Notes: generated by a model not told the origin, from the sequence alone. Shown: positions 1-7,588, counted from the stretch's first letter. The stretch: 64,000 nucleotides of DNA from Pontibacter aquaedesilientis (GCF_014773225.1 NZ_JACXAJ010000010.1:1-64000); one strand, 5' to 3'. Numbers and translations: made by a program.

Positions 1-109
1 TTTTACTACCTTCATACTGTGGCAGTAGGGGCAATTTACCTGGATAGTTATCTCGCACATAACTTCCTGTAAACACCCTTGCTGCCATACTTATTCCCGC
101 ATCATACAT
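1..109 (-). CDS. Possible 5' part of a gene cut by the left window edge
   Basis: On the minus strand one frame stays open from inside the end of the LysR gene to the window edge. It contains an ATG at 109 followed by MYDAGISMAARVF and then a stretch ending in LPLLPQYEGSK at the edge. The composition looks protein-like, but only about 36 codons can be seen. A second ATG at 156, in another frame, stops after 22 codons. I recognise no family, and the open frame could be chance. Confidence 0.2.
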   Translation of the reverse strand, partial: MYDAGISMAARVFTGSYVRDNYPGKLPLLPQYEGSK

Positions 110-177
110 TGTAGACCACAACCAATATTTTTTTCTGAGGAGATCTTCTTTTGCATTACGTGTCCTGCCGGCACAAA

Positions 178-1086
178 TTACGACCGAGCCTGTCCGCTGC
201 TATCGGGCATAAATTTCAAGGCTGTATCCTGTACCTGTTGTAGGATATTCCGCAGGACTGGGCTTTTGTCATCTTTCCTCCAGGTTACATAAAGGTTTAC
301 GGTGTAAGGCAGGGTAATAAAACGGACGTTGGGCAGCGCACTAAATGAATAGGAATAAGGCAGTATGGTTACGCCGAGCCCTTTGGAAACCAGTCCAAGG
401 GTCATTCCCCCATAGTCGGTTTCGATATACACATTTGGGCTAAAGTGGTGATCTTCAAAAATCTGACGCAGGCTTGACACATAAAACGTGGTGTGCGTCA
501 AACTTGACAATATAAACTTCTCGTCCTTTAAGTCCTGCAGTCCACCGAAGTTATGCTCATTTAAGTGATGGTTGGAAGGAACGGCCAGCGCAAATGGCTC
601 GGAGTAAAGGCAAATTGATTGCAGTGCCGGGTTTTCTGCGGGATCTCGCCTGAAAGCAATGTCCATTTGGTAACTCAGAAGTAGTTGTTCAAAACTGATA
701 TCGGTTGGCTCCACCAAATCGACCTTTAGCTCAGGCAAGCTGTGCGAAATTCGGGTGATGAGCTCAGGCATAAAACCATAAGCAATAGAACCGGGGTATC
801 CGATTCTGACAATGCCATATGCGCCTTCGTGAATCTTTCTTGCCTGCAGATGCATCCGATTGATCTCATCCAGCAACGGCGTCCACTGCTCTCTCAAAAA
901 AGCCCCCGCAGCGGTCAGCTTCACGCTTCGCTTGCTTCGCTCAAAAAGCTGAATGCCTATTTCATCTTCCAATGCTTTTATTTGCCTACTCAGTGCTGAC
1001 TGGGTGATGAACATGCGCTCGGCCGTGTTCCAAAAATGCAGCTCTTGTGCCAGTGCCAGGAAATATTTTATCTGCTGAAGATCCAT
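178..1086 (-). CDS. LysR-family transcriptional regulator
   Basis: A 302-residue LysR-type regulator. Residues 1-60 form the winged helix-turn-helix (core ITQSALSRQIKALEDEIG, then LFERSKRSVKLTAAG). The rest is the periplasmic-binding-like effector domain, with a GYPGS segment at its start. I chose the ATG at 1086 because MDLQQIKYFLALA is the usual LysR N-terminus; an upstream in-frame TTG at 1116 would add 10 residues that the family does not have. The gene is divergent from the small membrane protein at 1186 across a gap of about 100 bp, and LysR proteins often control a divergent neighbour. The effector is unknown. Confidence 0.9.
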   Translation of the reverse strand: MDLQQIKYFLALAQELHFWNTAERMFITQSALSRQIKALEDEIGIQLFERSKRSVKLTAAGAFLREQWTPLLDEINRMHLQARKIHEGAYGIVRIGYPGSIAYGFMPELITRISHSLPELKVDLVEPTDISFEQLLLSYQMDIAFRRDPAENPALQSICLYSEPFALAVPSNHHLNEHNFGGLQDLKDEKFILSSLTHTTFYVSSLRQIFEDHHFSPNVYIETDYGGMTLGLVSKGLGVTILPYSYSFSALPNVRFITLPYTVNLYVTWRKDDKSPVLRNILQQVQDTALKFMPDSSGQARS

Positions 1087-1185
1087 TTGAACTGATTTGT
1101 TTTTCGCATTAGTCAAGCCAATATTAGCATTTTTATGACCAGGCGCACCTACTTACTTTGCAATAAACAATAATAGTCGATTGCC

Positions 1186-1440
1186 ATGTTGTCATTACGT
1201 AAATATCTGGGTGAAGCACTTGGTTGGGCCGGCGCCTTCTTTTCACTCTCGGCTTTCAGCCTGAACAGTCTGAATATAATCAGCAGCCAATCGGTGGAAT
1301 ACCTGGCAATGAATATCTTTGGCTGCTTTTTCCTGATCTTATACGCTGTGTCGAAAAAGGCACACGCCAGCTGGGTGCTCAATTCCATTTGGCTGCTCAT
1401 GACGGCTATTGCTTTGGTCAGAATTTATATGTTCCATTAA
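1186..1440 (+). CDS. Small membrane protein, CBU_0592-like
   Basis: An 84-residue protein that is nearly all membrane. Three hydrophobic helices are visible at about residues 10-28, 36-55 and 63-82, joined by short polar loops (NSLNIISSQS, VSKKAHA). Size and layout resemble the small CBU_0592-like membrane family, which has no known biochemical role. It starts at the ATG at 1186, in the gap divergent from the LysR gene, and a strong hairpin terminator follows its stop by about 75 bp, so it looks monocistronic. Family assignment is from memory of the pattern; control by the LysR neighbour is inference. Confidence 0.65.
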   Translation: MLSLRKYLGEALGWAGAFFSLSAFSLNSLNIISSQSVEYLAMNIFGCFFLILYAVSKKAHASWVLNSIWLLMTAIALVRIYMFH

Positions 1441-1515
1441 TACGCTGAGCTACTATACCTTTCCAGGTATATGAAGTGTCTCATAAAGTGGAAATATAAG
1501 GTATAAGAATTACTC

Positions 1516-1551
1516 AAAAAGCCCTGTAAACGAAAACTTACAGGGCTTTTT
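1516..1551 (+). terminator. Intrinsic terminator after the small membrane protein
   Basis: A perfect 14-bp stem (AAAAAGCCCTGTAA with TTACAGGGCTTTTT), an 8-nt loop, and a T-run within the right arm. The left arm starts with an A-run, so it could also work on the other strand. Confidence 0.85.
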
Positions 1552-1700
1552 GATGGTGCCCACGCTGTGTTTGTTATTCGGATTATTAATTTGTGAGCTA
1601 TTGGCGTTGCTTCAGATATTTCAGAAATTAAAGAGCCGGATAATTCCAGTCAGCAGCAATTGCAGTAATGCCGTGTTTTTGCTATGTTGCAGAAAATTTC

Positions 1701-1774
1701 CGGGGTGTAGCGTAGCCTGGTATCGCGCCAGCATGGGGTGCTGGAGGTCGTGGGTTCGAATCCCGCCACTCCGA
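1701..1774 (+). tRNA. tRNA-Pro (anticodon GGG)
   Basis: A full cloverleaf can be folded by eye. The acceptor stem is CGGGGTG with CACTCCG (one G-T pair). The anticodon stem is CCAGC/GCTGG with loop ATGGGGT, giving anticodon GGG followed by G37, as expected for proline. The T-arm is GTGGG-TTCGAAT-CCCGC. The discriminator base is A. No CCA is encoded. A terminator follows at once. The 3' half is partly duplicated 1.2 kb downstream, so this tRNA looks like an integration site. Confidence 0.96.
1756..1773 (+). repeat. tRNA 3' end, left copy of an att-like duplication
   Basis: The 18 bases TCGAATCCCGCCACTCCG at the 3' end of tRNA-Pro recur at 2993-3010 with 15 of 18 matches. All three differences are C to T. 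The pair flanks an AT-rich cassette. Two direct TGACGCA heptamers 11 bp apart (1814-1820 and 1825-1831) lie just inside the left end and could be recombinase arm sites. Confidence 0.6.
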
Positions 1775-1777
1775 CAG

Positions 1778-1811
1778 AAAAGGGCCTTTACAACGTGTAG
1801 AGGCCCTTTCT
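1778..1811 (+). terminator. Terminator of tRNA-Pro
   Basis: Stem AAAGGGCCTTTACA with TGTAGAGGCCCTTT (14 bp with one mismatch), loop ACGT or shorter, ending in a short T-run. It begins 3 nt after the tRNA. Confidence 0.75.
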
Positions 1812-1967
1812 ACTGACGCAAAAGTGACGCAGAATCTTAGGCAAAATTGCCCCTCTGAGAACTCTAAGCCATTTTTTACATCTCTAGGCACTTATAGTGG
1901 AGTTTTTTAACCCGTCATCTTTCAATCTGCATTAATTACCTACAGATGCCACGTAGATTTTGCTTAA

Positions 1968-2276
1968 TCAGAAAGCAGACATTTCCTTACCCCATAAGTC
2001 CAGACTTCTTAATATAGATTCTAACGACCTACCTTTTTTTGTTAATTCGTATTCGACTTTTGGAGGAACTACGGGGTATACTTTCCGAGTAATAAGCTCA
2101 TCCTTTTCTAGTTCTCGGACAGTTTGAGTAAACATTTTATTAGAAATTTCTGGAATCTTATGTTGGAGTTCGCCAGAACGAACAGGTCCTTCCAACAGAT
2201 GGAACAAGACAAGAGGTTTCCATTTTGTTCCAATCAATTTCATCGTATAGTTAAGAGGACAATAAATTTTACTCAT
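1968..2276 (-). CDS. HxlR-family winged-helix regulator
   Basis: A 102-residue HxlR/YodB-type repressor. It shows the family pattern CPLNYTMKLIGTKWKPLVLFHL, then the recognition region (SGELQHKIPEISNKMFTQTVREL), the wing (RKVYPVVPPKVEYELT) and the C-terminal dimer helix. Cys6 sits where YodB/HypR-type members carry the redox-sensing cysteine, so thiol or quinone/aldehyde stress sensing is plausible (inference). It is divergent from the VOC-fold gene, with an inverted repeat between them. Base composition is clearly AT-richer than the flanking genes, which suggests recent transfer. Confidence 0.93.
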   Translation of the reverse strand: MSKIYCPLNYTMKLIGTKWKPLVLFHLLEGPVRSGELQHKIPEISNKMFTQTVRELEKDELITRKVYPVVPPKVEYELTKKGRSLESILRSLDLWGKEMSAF

Positions 2277-2318
2277 CTCAAAATCATAAAATATTGGTTA
2301 TCAGCAAATAACTCTTTT

Positions 2319-2345
2319 AGTAACCTATATCACTTTTAGGTAACT
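2319..2345. promoter_or_regulatory. Candidate HxlR operator (inverted repeat)
   Basis: Arms AGTAACCTA (2319-2327) and TAGGTAACT (2337-2345) are inverted with one mismatch, separated by 9 bp, in the divergent gap between the HxlR and VOC genes. On the minus strand a perfect -7 box TATATTTG lies at 2360-2367, so the repeat would sit just after the hxlR transcription start, a repressing position. Confidence 0.5.
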
Positions 2346-2347
2346 TA

Positions 2348-2378
2348 TTGACATACAGACAAATATACTCTTATTTTG
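2348..2378 (+). promoter_or_regulatory. Candidate promoter of the VOC-fold gene
   Basis: TTG at 2348-2350, a 21-bp spacer, then TATTTTG at 2372-2378, one base short of the Bacteroidota -7 box TANNTTTG. It lies 25-55 bp upstream of the ATG at 2404 and adjoins the candidate HxlR operator. Confidence 0.35.
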
Positions 2379-2403
2379 TAGTCTAGAAAATAAATTACCA
2401 GAT

Positions 2404-2916
2404 ATGAAAAAAGAAGAAACCTACCCAAGGTCGTTTTCACACATTGGAATTACAGTGCCAAACATTAAAGAGGCTGTGAAATTTTATTCAGAAGTAATGG
2501 GATGGTATACAATAATGGCACCTTCAACAGTTAAAAAAGAAAGCGATACAGCTATAGGACAAATGTGTATTGATGTTTTTGGTGAAGATTGGGAGCAATT
2601 TGAAATAGCGCACCTGTCAACATCAGACGGAATTGGAATTGAATTATTTTCCTTTCCACATGGAATCAAAGAAACTCCAGAATTTAATCCATTCAGTACA
2701 GGTTTATTTCATTTTTGCGTCCAAGATCCAAACATCGAAAATTTAGTTGATAAGATTGTTTCAGCAGGTGGTAAGCAGAGAATGCCAATTAGAGAATATT
2801 ATCCAAATGATAAGCCTTACAAAATGTGTTATGTTCAAGATCCTTTCGGTATTGTATTTGAAATTTACACACATAGCTACGAGCTTACTTATTCTTCTGG
2901 AGCATATCAAAACTAA
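2404..2916 (+). CDS. VOC-family (glyoxalase/dioxygenase-fold) protein
   Basis: A 170-residue vicinal-oxygen-chelate protein with two beta-alpha-beta-beta-beta modules. The candidate metal ligands are in the family positions: His13 (SHIGITV), Glu80 (GIELFSF), His103 (LFHFCV) and Glu153 (FEIYTH). It could be a lactoylglutathione-lyase-like enzyme or a detoxifying dioxygenase; the sequence does not decide. It is divergent from the HxlR gene, a common pairing for stress-induced detoxification genes. Codon use is AT-rich (AAA, GAA, ATT, TTT), unlike neighbours, and the gene lies inside the tRNA-flanked cassette. Confidence 0.88.
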   Translation: MKKEETYPRSFSHIGITVPNIKEAVKFYSEVMGWYTIMAPSTVKKESDTAIGQMCIDVFGEDWEQFEIAHLSTSDGIGIELFSFPHGIKETPEFNPFSTGLFHFCVQDPNIENLVDKIVSAGGKQRMPIREYYPNDKPYKMCYVQDPFGIVFEIYTHSYELTYSSGAYQN

Positions 2917-2992
2917 GCACCAATGGGTAACACTGGCTCATCGCAAATAATAAAGGGTGTCTTACAAGCATGAGTGACTTATAATCTCAAAA

Positions 2993-3010
2993 TTGAATCC
3001 CGCTACTCTG
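2993..3010 (+). repeat. Degenerate copy of the tRNA-Pro 3' end (right boundary)
   Basis: TTGAATCCCGCTACTCTG matches the tRNA-Pro 3' end at 1756-1773 in 15 of 18 positions and, as there, is followed within 10 bp by a GGGCCT-type terminator hairpin. It marks the right end of the AT-rich cassette. Confidence 0.6.
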
Positions 3011-3016
3011 GTAAAA

Positions 3017-3053
3017 GAAGGGCCTGAAGAAAAACTTCAGGCCCTTCACTTTT
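3017..3053. terminator. Bidirectional hairpin terminator
   Basis: A perfect 13-bp stem, GAAGGGCCTGAAG with CTTCAGGCCCTTC, and a 5-nt A loop. On the minus strand the stem is followed by TTTT, on the plus strand by ACTTTTGTT. Confidence 0.75.
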
Positions 3054-3090
3054 GTTAGTTTTAAATTTAAACAGGTATATCCCTACCCAT

Positions 3091-3273
3091 TTATACTACT
3101 AATAGGTTTTCTATACCTAAATCAAGTAGAGCCCGCAGCTTTTCAGGCGTGCAGCAGGGTAAACTCTCTGCCTTAATTTCTCTACCTAGCTTGTTCCGCT
3201 CCTGAACGGTCATGCAACTTGTTTGCCAAGGTGCTAACACGATATGTGCGACAAAAACAACAAAGACTGGCAT
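3091..3273 (-). CDS. Small hypothetical protein (uncertain)
   Basis: A 60-residue open frame in the 395-bp gap between the cassette end and the rsb operon. The C-terminal 40 residues, from an internal Met at 3213 (MTVQERNKLGREIKAE, then a CC pair), look amphipathic and protein-like. The bidirectional terminator lies 40 bp past its stop. No family is recognised. The rest of the gap (3274-3449) holds only the unmapped promoter region of rsbR. Confidence 0.3.
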   Translation of the reverse strand: MPVFVVFVAHIVLAPWQTSCMTVQERNKLGREIKAESLPCCTPEKLRALLDLGIENLLVV

Positions 3274-3449
3274 ACGCTATACCTACTCTTGAAACTTATT
3301 TTTAATAAAGGTGCATTAAAGGTCTATCTGAGTTTTAAAGTTCGTAACTTAGCCGCAATAGCCTTACCACTTTGAAGCGTTAAAGGCTTTTGCAATCTTT
3401 TAAAACTATCTTCAGAACAATCAATCATCAAGCTTCGTTTGGCCCAATC

Positions 3450-4322
3450 ATGAACACTACGGCACAAGTACTAGAAAAAAACCGAAACCGCATTCTCGAA
3501 CTATGGATGCAAAACCAATTATCAGAGGCATCGCTTCGTGATGACCTCATGACCAGCGAGGAATTGCAGCGTCAGTCACAGGACATGCTCGACGCCTTGC
3601 TTAGAGCCATCTCCAAGGAAAATTATGGCAACATTTACGCCCAGGAGTTTGAGCAGGTGACAGACACGCTACGCGACATCTCCATTACCAGGGCTCGCCA
3701 AGGCTTCAGCCCACGCGAGACAGGGGCTTATGTGCTCAGTCTTAAGAAAGCGCTCAGCGAAATCCTTGTTGAGGAGAGAGCCGAGGACCCGACCACGCTT
3801 TACAAAGAACTTATCGCCATCAATAATCTGCTCGACAACCTGAGCATCGTTACGTTCGAGACATTCATCAAAGGCCGCGAAGAGGTGATCTTGCGCCAGA
3901 CAGATGAGATCAGCGAGATATCCACGCCTGTGATCCGTGTATGGGACGGCATTCTGGCCCTGCCGATCATCGGTACACTGGACAGCGCCCGCACCCAGAT
4001 CGTAATGGAGAACCTACTGCAGGAGATCGTGAACACAGGCAGCAACATTGCCATTCTGGATATTTCCGGTGTGCCTGCCGTCGACTCGCTGGTAGCTCAG
4101 CACCTGATCAAAACAGTAAGCGCTACACGCCTGATGGGGGCTGAGTGTATTATCAGCGGTATACGTGCTGAGATTGCGCAGACCATTGTGCACCTGGGGA
4201 TCGACCTTTCCAACATCAAGACCAAAGCCAGCCTGGCAAGCGCCCTGCAACTGGCCTTCAGCATGACCAATCTGGAAGTGCGCCGTTCAGAAAAAAAACT
4301 AGGACTAAATTTCTCAAGATAG
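3450..4322 (+). CDS. rsbR: RsbR-type stressosome protein (STAS domain)
   Basis: A 290-residue stressosome scaffold. Residues 1-150 are a helical RsbR-type sensory domain. Residues 165-270 are a STAS domain closely resembling B. subtilis RsbRA (LDISGVPAVDS, GIRAEIAQTIVHLGIDLS). Ser213 (VDS) and Thr245 (EIAQT) occupy the two positions that RsbT phosphorylates in RsbRA (family knowledge). I chose the ATG at 3450; the longer frame from 3390 adds 20 unlikely residues. It is the first gene of the rsbR-rsbS-rsbT-phosphatase-kinase operon, with 4 bp to the next gene. The input signal is unknown. Confidence 0.93.
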   Translation: MNTTAQVLEKNRNRILELWMQNQLSEASLRDDLMTSEELQRQSQDMLDALLRAISKENYGNIYAQEFEQVTDTLRDISITRARQGFSPRETGAYVLSLKKALSEILVEERAEDPTTLYKELIAINNLLDNLSIVTFETFIKGREEVILRQTDEISEISTPVIRVWDGILALPIIGTLDSARTQIVMENLLQEIVNTGSNIAILDISGVPAVDSLVAQHLIKTVSATRLMGAECIISGIRAEIAQTIVHLGIDLSNIKTKASLASALQLAFSMTNLEVRRSEKKLGLNFSR

Positions 4323-4326
4323 ATCG

Positions 4327-4737
4327 ATGGAAAGGATACCAATTTTAAAAATGGGCCCTTTCCTGCTGGTGACCATACAGGTGGATCTCTACGACAGGCT
4401 GGCCCTGAACCTAGAGAATGACCTGATCAGTATGGTTAGCCAAACCGGGGCCCGCGGCGTGCTGATCGATATTTCAGCCGTTAGCATTGTCGACTCTTTT
4501 ATGGGTCGTATTTTGGGGAACATTGCCTCCATGTCACGCATAATGGATGCGGAGACAGTAGTAGTAGGTATGCAGCCTGCCGTAGCTATCACGCTGGTAG
4601 AACTAGGCCTGACACTGCAAGGCGTCTACACCGCCCTGAACGTAGAAAAGGGCATGGAACTTCTAAACAAAAAACTGGGATCAGACCTGGCACAAGACGA
4701 GGACGAGGAGGACGACCAGGATGATCGTGATGAGTAA
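4327..4737 (+). CDS. rsbS: RsbS-type STAS antagonist
   Basis: A 136-residue single STAS domain. In B. subtilis RsbS forms the stressosome core with RsbR and holds the kinase RsbT until it is phosphorylated on a serine. The matching serine here is Ser57 (SIVDSFMGR). Other family marks are the PILKMGPFLLVTIQ start and the ELGLTLQGVYTALN segment. Unusual: residues 123-136 are an almost purely acidic tail (D/E-rich), longer than in standard RsbS. Its 3' end overlaps the start of rsbT, so the two are probably translationally coupled. Confidence 0.94.
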   Translation: MERIPILKMGPFLLVTIQVDLYDRLALNLENDLISMVSQTGARGVLIDISAVSIVDSFMGRILGNIASMSRIMDAETVVVGMQPAVAITLVELGLTLQGVYTALNVEKGMELLNKKLGSDLAQDEDEEDDQDDRDE

Positions 4738-5134
4738 AGACACGATGGAAATCGTGCGTGAGCAGGATGTCGTCCCTTTCCGAAACCGTGTGCGCGAATT
4801 CTGCACCCGGATCGGGATGAGCCTTGTGAACCAAACTAAATTAATTACCGCCGCAAGCGAACTGGTGCGAAACATGCTCAAGTATGCAAATGGTGGAGAA
4901 GTACTGCTGGAAATTGTCAGCCAAAATGCCAAAACCGGCGTAAGACTTACCTTTACGGACCAGGGGCCTGGTATATCGGACATCGCTCTGGCTATGCGCG
5001 ACGGTTTTTCGACTGGCCGCAGCCTAGGGCTCGGACTGCCTGGCACCAAGCGGCTCGTCAACGAGTTTGATCTGAAAAGCCAACCTGGTCAGGGCACCAC
5101 TGTTACTGTTATCCACTGGAAACATGGACGTTAA
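4721..5134 (+). CDS. rsbT: RsbT-type switch serine/threonine kinase
   Basis: A 137-residue GHKL ATPase/kinase of the RsbT type. Visible motifs are the N-box ASELVRNMLKY, the G1 box DQGPGI, and the G2 region GRSLGLGLPGTKRL. In B. subtilis it phosphorylates RsbS and RsbR and then, once released, activates a PP2C phosphatase. Two ATGs, at 4721 and 4730, both fall within the end of rsbS. The stop overlaps the next gene by 11 bp. All ATP-binding residues look intact. Confidence 0.94.
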   Translation: MIVMSKDTMEIVREQDVVPFRNRVREFCTRIGMSLVNQTKLITAASELVRNMLKYANGGEVLLEIVSQNAKTGVRLTFTDQGPGISDIALAMRDGFSTGRSLGLGLPGTKRLVNEFDLKSQPGQGTTVTVIHWKHGR

Positions 5135-6158
5135 CCAACATTACCGATTTACTGTACCGGACAGAAGCTTCGCTAGCTTAACAAAAAAAGACATTACCCG
5201 ACTTGCTGAAAGTTTCGCCCTCTCAGAGGCGGCTGTCGGCAAGGTCAACATCATTGTGTCTGAGATGCTCACCAATCTGGAGAAATTTTCTCCGGAGGGA
5301 GGTGAGCTGTTGGTAAAAGCCATCGGCAAGCCAATCAAAGGAATAGAGATCATCTGCCTGGACAACGGGTCGGGTATGAGCGACCCGGCCCGCATGATGG
5401 AGGATGGTGTTTCCACTTACGGGTCTGCCGGCGAGGGGCTGGGAGCCATCAAAAGGCAATCAGACGTATTCGACCTGTACTCCTACCCCCAGGTGGGCAC
5501 CGTGATCGTAACACAGGTATACAAGAGTGGAAGTGTGCCGCGCCTCTCCAGCCATCGCTACGAAGTTGGCAGCGTGATGGTATCCAAGCCCAAGGAAGTG
5601 GATTGTGGCGATGGCTTTGCGGTGATCCATAGAGAGAACGGCGTATACCTGTTGGCCCTGGACGGACTCGGGCACGGTACAAACGCCAAGGATGTAGCGC
5701 AGCTTGGTGTCAAGACTTTCTGCGATCATCCACAGAGCGACCCGGCCGAAGCCCTGCGTACTATCCACGGCAACATACGTCGCACACGCGGTGCTGTGGG
5801 CTTTGTCGCTTTTATCGACACCTACCAGCATCAGCTCAACTATTGCGGAATTGGCAACATAGCCGGTAAAATGTTCTCCATGGAGGGCGGTATCGGGAAT
5901 GTGCCTTATAAAAGCGTGATCTCCTACAATGGTATCCTAGGCCACAATGTTCCCGGAACCTTCAATAACCAGCAGTTGGAGTGGAGCCGCAACAAAATAC
6001 TGATCGTGCACAGCGACGGACTCAAGTCACGGTGGGATCTCAACAAATACCCAAACCTGCAGCGGCACATGGCAACCACCATTGCAGCCGTACTTTACAA
6101 AGACCACAGTCGGCATACTGACGACACACTCGTACTGGTATGCAAAGCCAAAATTTGA
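5124..6158 (+). CDS. Fusion of GHKL anti-sigma-type kinase and SpoIIE/RsbX-like PP2C phosphatase
   Basis: A 344-residue two-domain protein. Residues 1-135 are a GHKL ATPase (SEMLTNLEKFS, LDNGSGM, GEGLGAIKR). Residues 150-344 are a small PP2C/SpoIIE phosphatase with its metal aspartates (CGDGF, LDGLGHGTNAKD, VHSDGLKS, HTDDTLVL), most like RsbX, the phosphatase that resets the stressosome. Joining a kinase and a reset phosphatase in one chain suggests one protein runs both directions of the switch (inference). It overlaps rsbT by 11 bp. Confidence 0.88.
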   Translation: MDVNQHYRFTVPDRSFASLTKKDITRLAESFALSEAAVGKVNIIVSEMLTNLEKFSPEGGELLVKAIGKPIKGIEIICLDNGSGMSDPARMMEDGVSTYGSAGEGLGAIKRQSDVFDLYSYPQVGTVIVTQVYKSGSVPRLSSHRYEVGSVMVSKPKEVDCGDGFAVIHRENGVYLLALDGLGHGTNAKDVAQLGVKTFCDHPQSDPAEALRTIHGNIRRTRGAVGFVAFIDTYQHQLNYCGIGNIAGKMFSMEGGIGNVPYKSVISYNGILGHNVPGTFNNQQLEWSRNKILIVHSDGLKSRWDLNKYPNLQRHMATTIAAVLYKDHSRHTDDTLVLVCKAKI

Positions 6159-6162
6159 TACC

Positions 6163-7530
6163 ATGCAACGGAGCCTTCTCAAGATAAACATCTCCAATGA
6201 ACTCGATGTCGTGCTGGCCTATAAGCGGGCCATGCAGCTCTCGGAAAAAACAGGCATGACCCTGTCTAACCAAACCAAGTTTGCGACGGCCGTATCAGAG
6301 ATTTGCCGCAATGTGGTGGAGCATGTAGGCAGTGGAACGATTCAGTTCAGTTTGGTTGGCGAAGGAGGAATCAATTTACTGGAGGCCATTGTATCGGATC
6401 GGGGCAGGGGCATCGGCAACCTGGATTATATTTACGAACGGGCTCATTTTGGTGCCAGCCACACTGGCAAAGGGATGGGCATCGTGAACTCCCGCAAGCT
6501 GGTCGACATCTTTAAGATAAAGACTGAAAACGAGCAAGGGACACATGTGACATTGCGCAAGCGCATACCTGCCAAGGCCCCGATTATTACCAAGAGCCTG
6601 CAAGAGCTGTGGTTGCGCGAGTTTGATGAGGACAAGGACATATCGCCTTACGAAGAGATCAAGAAGCAGAACATACAACTCCTGGATCTGCTAGAGAAGC
6701 TTCGTATCCGCAACCTGGAGGCAGAACAGCAGTTGCAGGAGATACGTCGCCTGAACATCCAGCTGCAGCAATCGAACTCGGAAATACAGTTGCTGTCTGA
6801 GGAGAAAGAGCGGAAGAACCTGGAGCTGCAGAAAGTAAACGACGACCTCGACGCCTTTGCCCATACCGTATCGCACGACCTGCGGGCCCCGCTGCAGAAC
6901 ATCAACGGAATTGTCAACTTGTTTGAATCCTGCCTGAAGGCGGCCAACCCGGAGGAAGCTGCTTCCCTGTTGCCGATGTTGCGCGAGCAGGCCTACAAAA
7001 TGGACAAGATGATCACAGGTATACTGGCCTACTCGTTAGCCGGCCACCACAGCCTGCACCGCCAAATTGTATCTGTACGCCAGGTACTGCACAAAGTCAT
7101 GGAGTCGCTTCATGTCCCTGCTTCCGTCAGGGTTACCTTTTCTGAAGAGCTGCCGGTGCTTTACACGCAGGAAATCTACCTTTACCAGATTTTCAGCAAC
7201 CTAATCAACAACGCTGTGAAGTACCATGACAAGCCGGAGGAGGCTAAGATTGACATTTACTGTGAGCAACACCCCCATCAGCTTCGGTTTATAGTACGGG
7301 ATAACGGGCCGGGCATATCACATGAAGACCAGAAGCAAATTTTCAGCAAGTACGAGGCGCTTGGCCATAACCTGACCCGAAATGACAGCTCAGGTCTGGG
7401 GCTTGCCATTGTGAGGCGCATCCTGAAAGAAAAAGCCGGCACAGTCTGGGTAGAATCTAAAGGGAGAGGTTCCAGGTTCGTCTTTACCTGGCCTCTAAAC
7501 GAACTTGTGACTGAACAGGAGACGGACTAA
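6163..7530 (+). CDS. Hybrid RsbT-like ATPase / sensor histidine kinase
   Basis: A 455-residue three-part protein. Residues 1-135 are an RsbT-type GHKL domain (SEICRNVVEHV, SDRGRGIG, GKGMGIVNSRKL). Residues 165-228 are a Gln/Glu/Leu-rich coiled coil. Residues 229-455 are a histidine kinase with the H-box SHDLRAP (His238), N-box NLINNAVKYH, and G boxes DNGPGI and SSGLGLAIV. No membrane segment is present, so it is cytoplasmic. I chose the ATG at 6163, 4 bp after the phosphatase gene; the longer frame runs back into that gene. The probable partner is the convergent response regulator. Confidence 0.88.
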   Translation: MQRSLLKINISNELDVVLAYKRAMQLSEKTGMTLSNQTKFATAVSEICRNVVEHVGSGTIQFSLVGEGGINLLEAIVSDRGRGIGNLDYIYERAHFGASHTGKGMGIVNSRKLVDIFKIKTENEQGTHVTLRKRIPAKAPIITKSLQELWLREFDEDKDISPYEEIKKQNIQLLDLLEKLRIRNLEAEQQLQEIRRLNIQLQQSNSEIQLLSEEKERKNLELQKVNDDLDAFAHTVSHDLRAPLQNINGIVNLFESCLKAANPEEAASLLPMLREQAYKMDKMITGILAYSLAGHHSLHRQIVSVRQVLHKVMESLHVPASVRVTFSEELPVLYTQEIYLYQIFSNLINNAVKYHDKPEEAKIDIYCEQHPHQLRFIVRDNGPGISHEDQKQIFSKYEALGHNLTRNDSSGLGLAIVRRILKEKAGTVWVESKGRGSRFVFTWPLNELVTEQETD

Positions 7531-7536
7531 ACAAAA

Positions 7537-7575
7537 AAAGCCTGCACACTTTAAGTATGCAGGCTTTGGTTTTTC
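7537..7575. terminator. Bidirectional terminator between kinase and response regulator
   Basis: Stem AAAGCCTGCA with TGCAGGCTTT, an 11-nt loop, and T-runs on both sides (TTGGTTTTT on the plus strand; TTTTTTTG on the minus strand). Confidence 0.85.
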
Positions 7576-7588
7576 ATAAGGTTCAAAA

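Noticed and set aside
154..156. ATG at 156 (minus strand) as the start of a gene leaving the left edge
   Set aside because: That frame stops after 22 codons; only another frame stays open to the edge.
1550..1816. Plus-strand open frame of 88 codons across the tRNA
   Set aside because: It reads straight through the tRNA gene and its composition is not protein-like.
1682..1891. Minus-strand open frame of 69 codons (WRDSNPRPPAPH...)
   Set aside because: It is the antisense of tRNA-Pro, a well-known false protein pattern.
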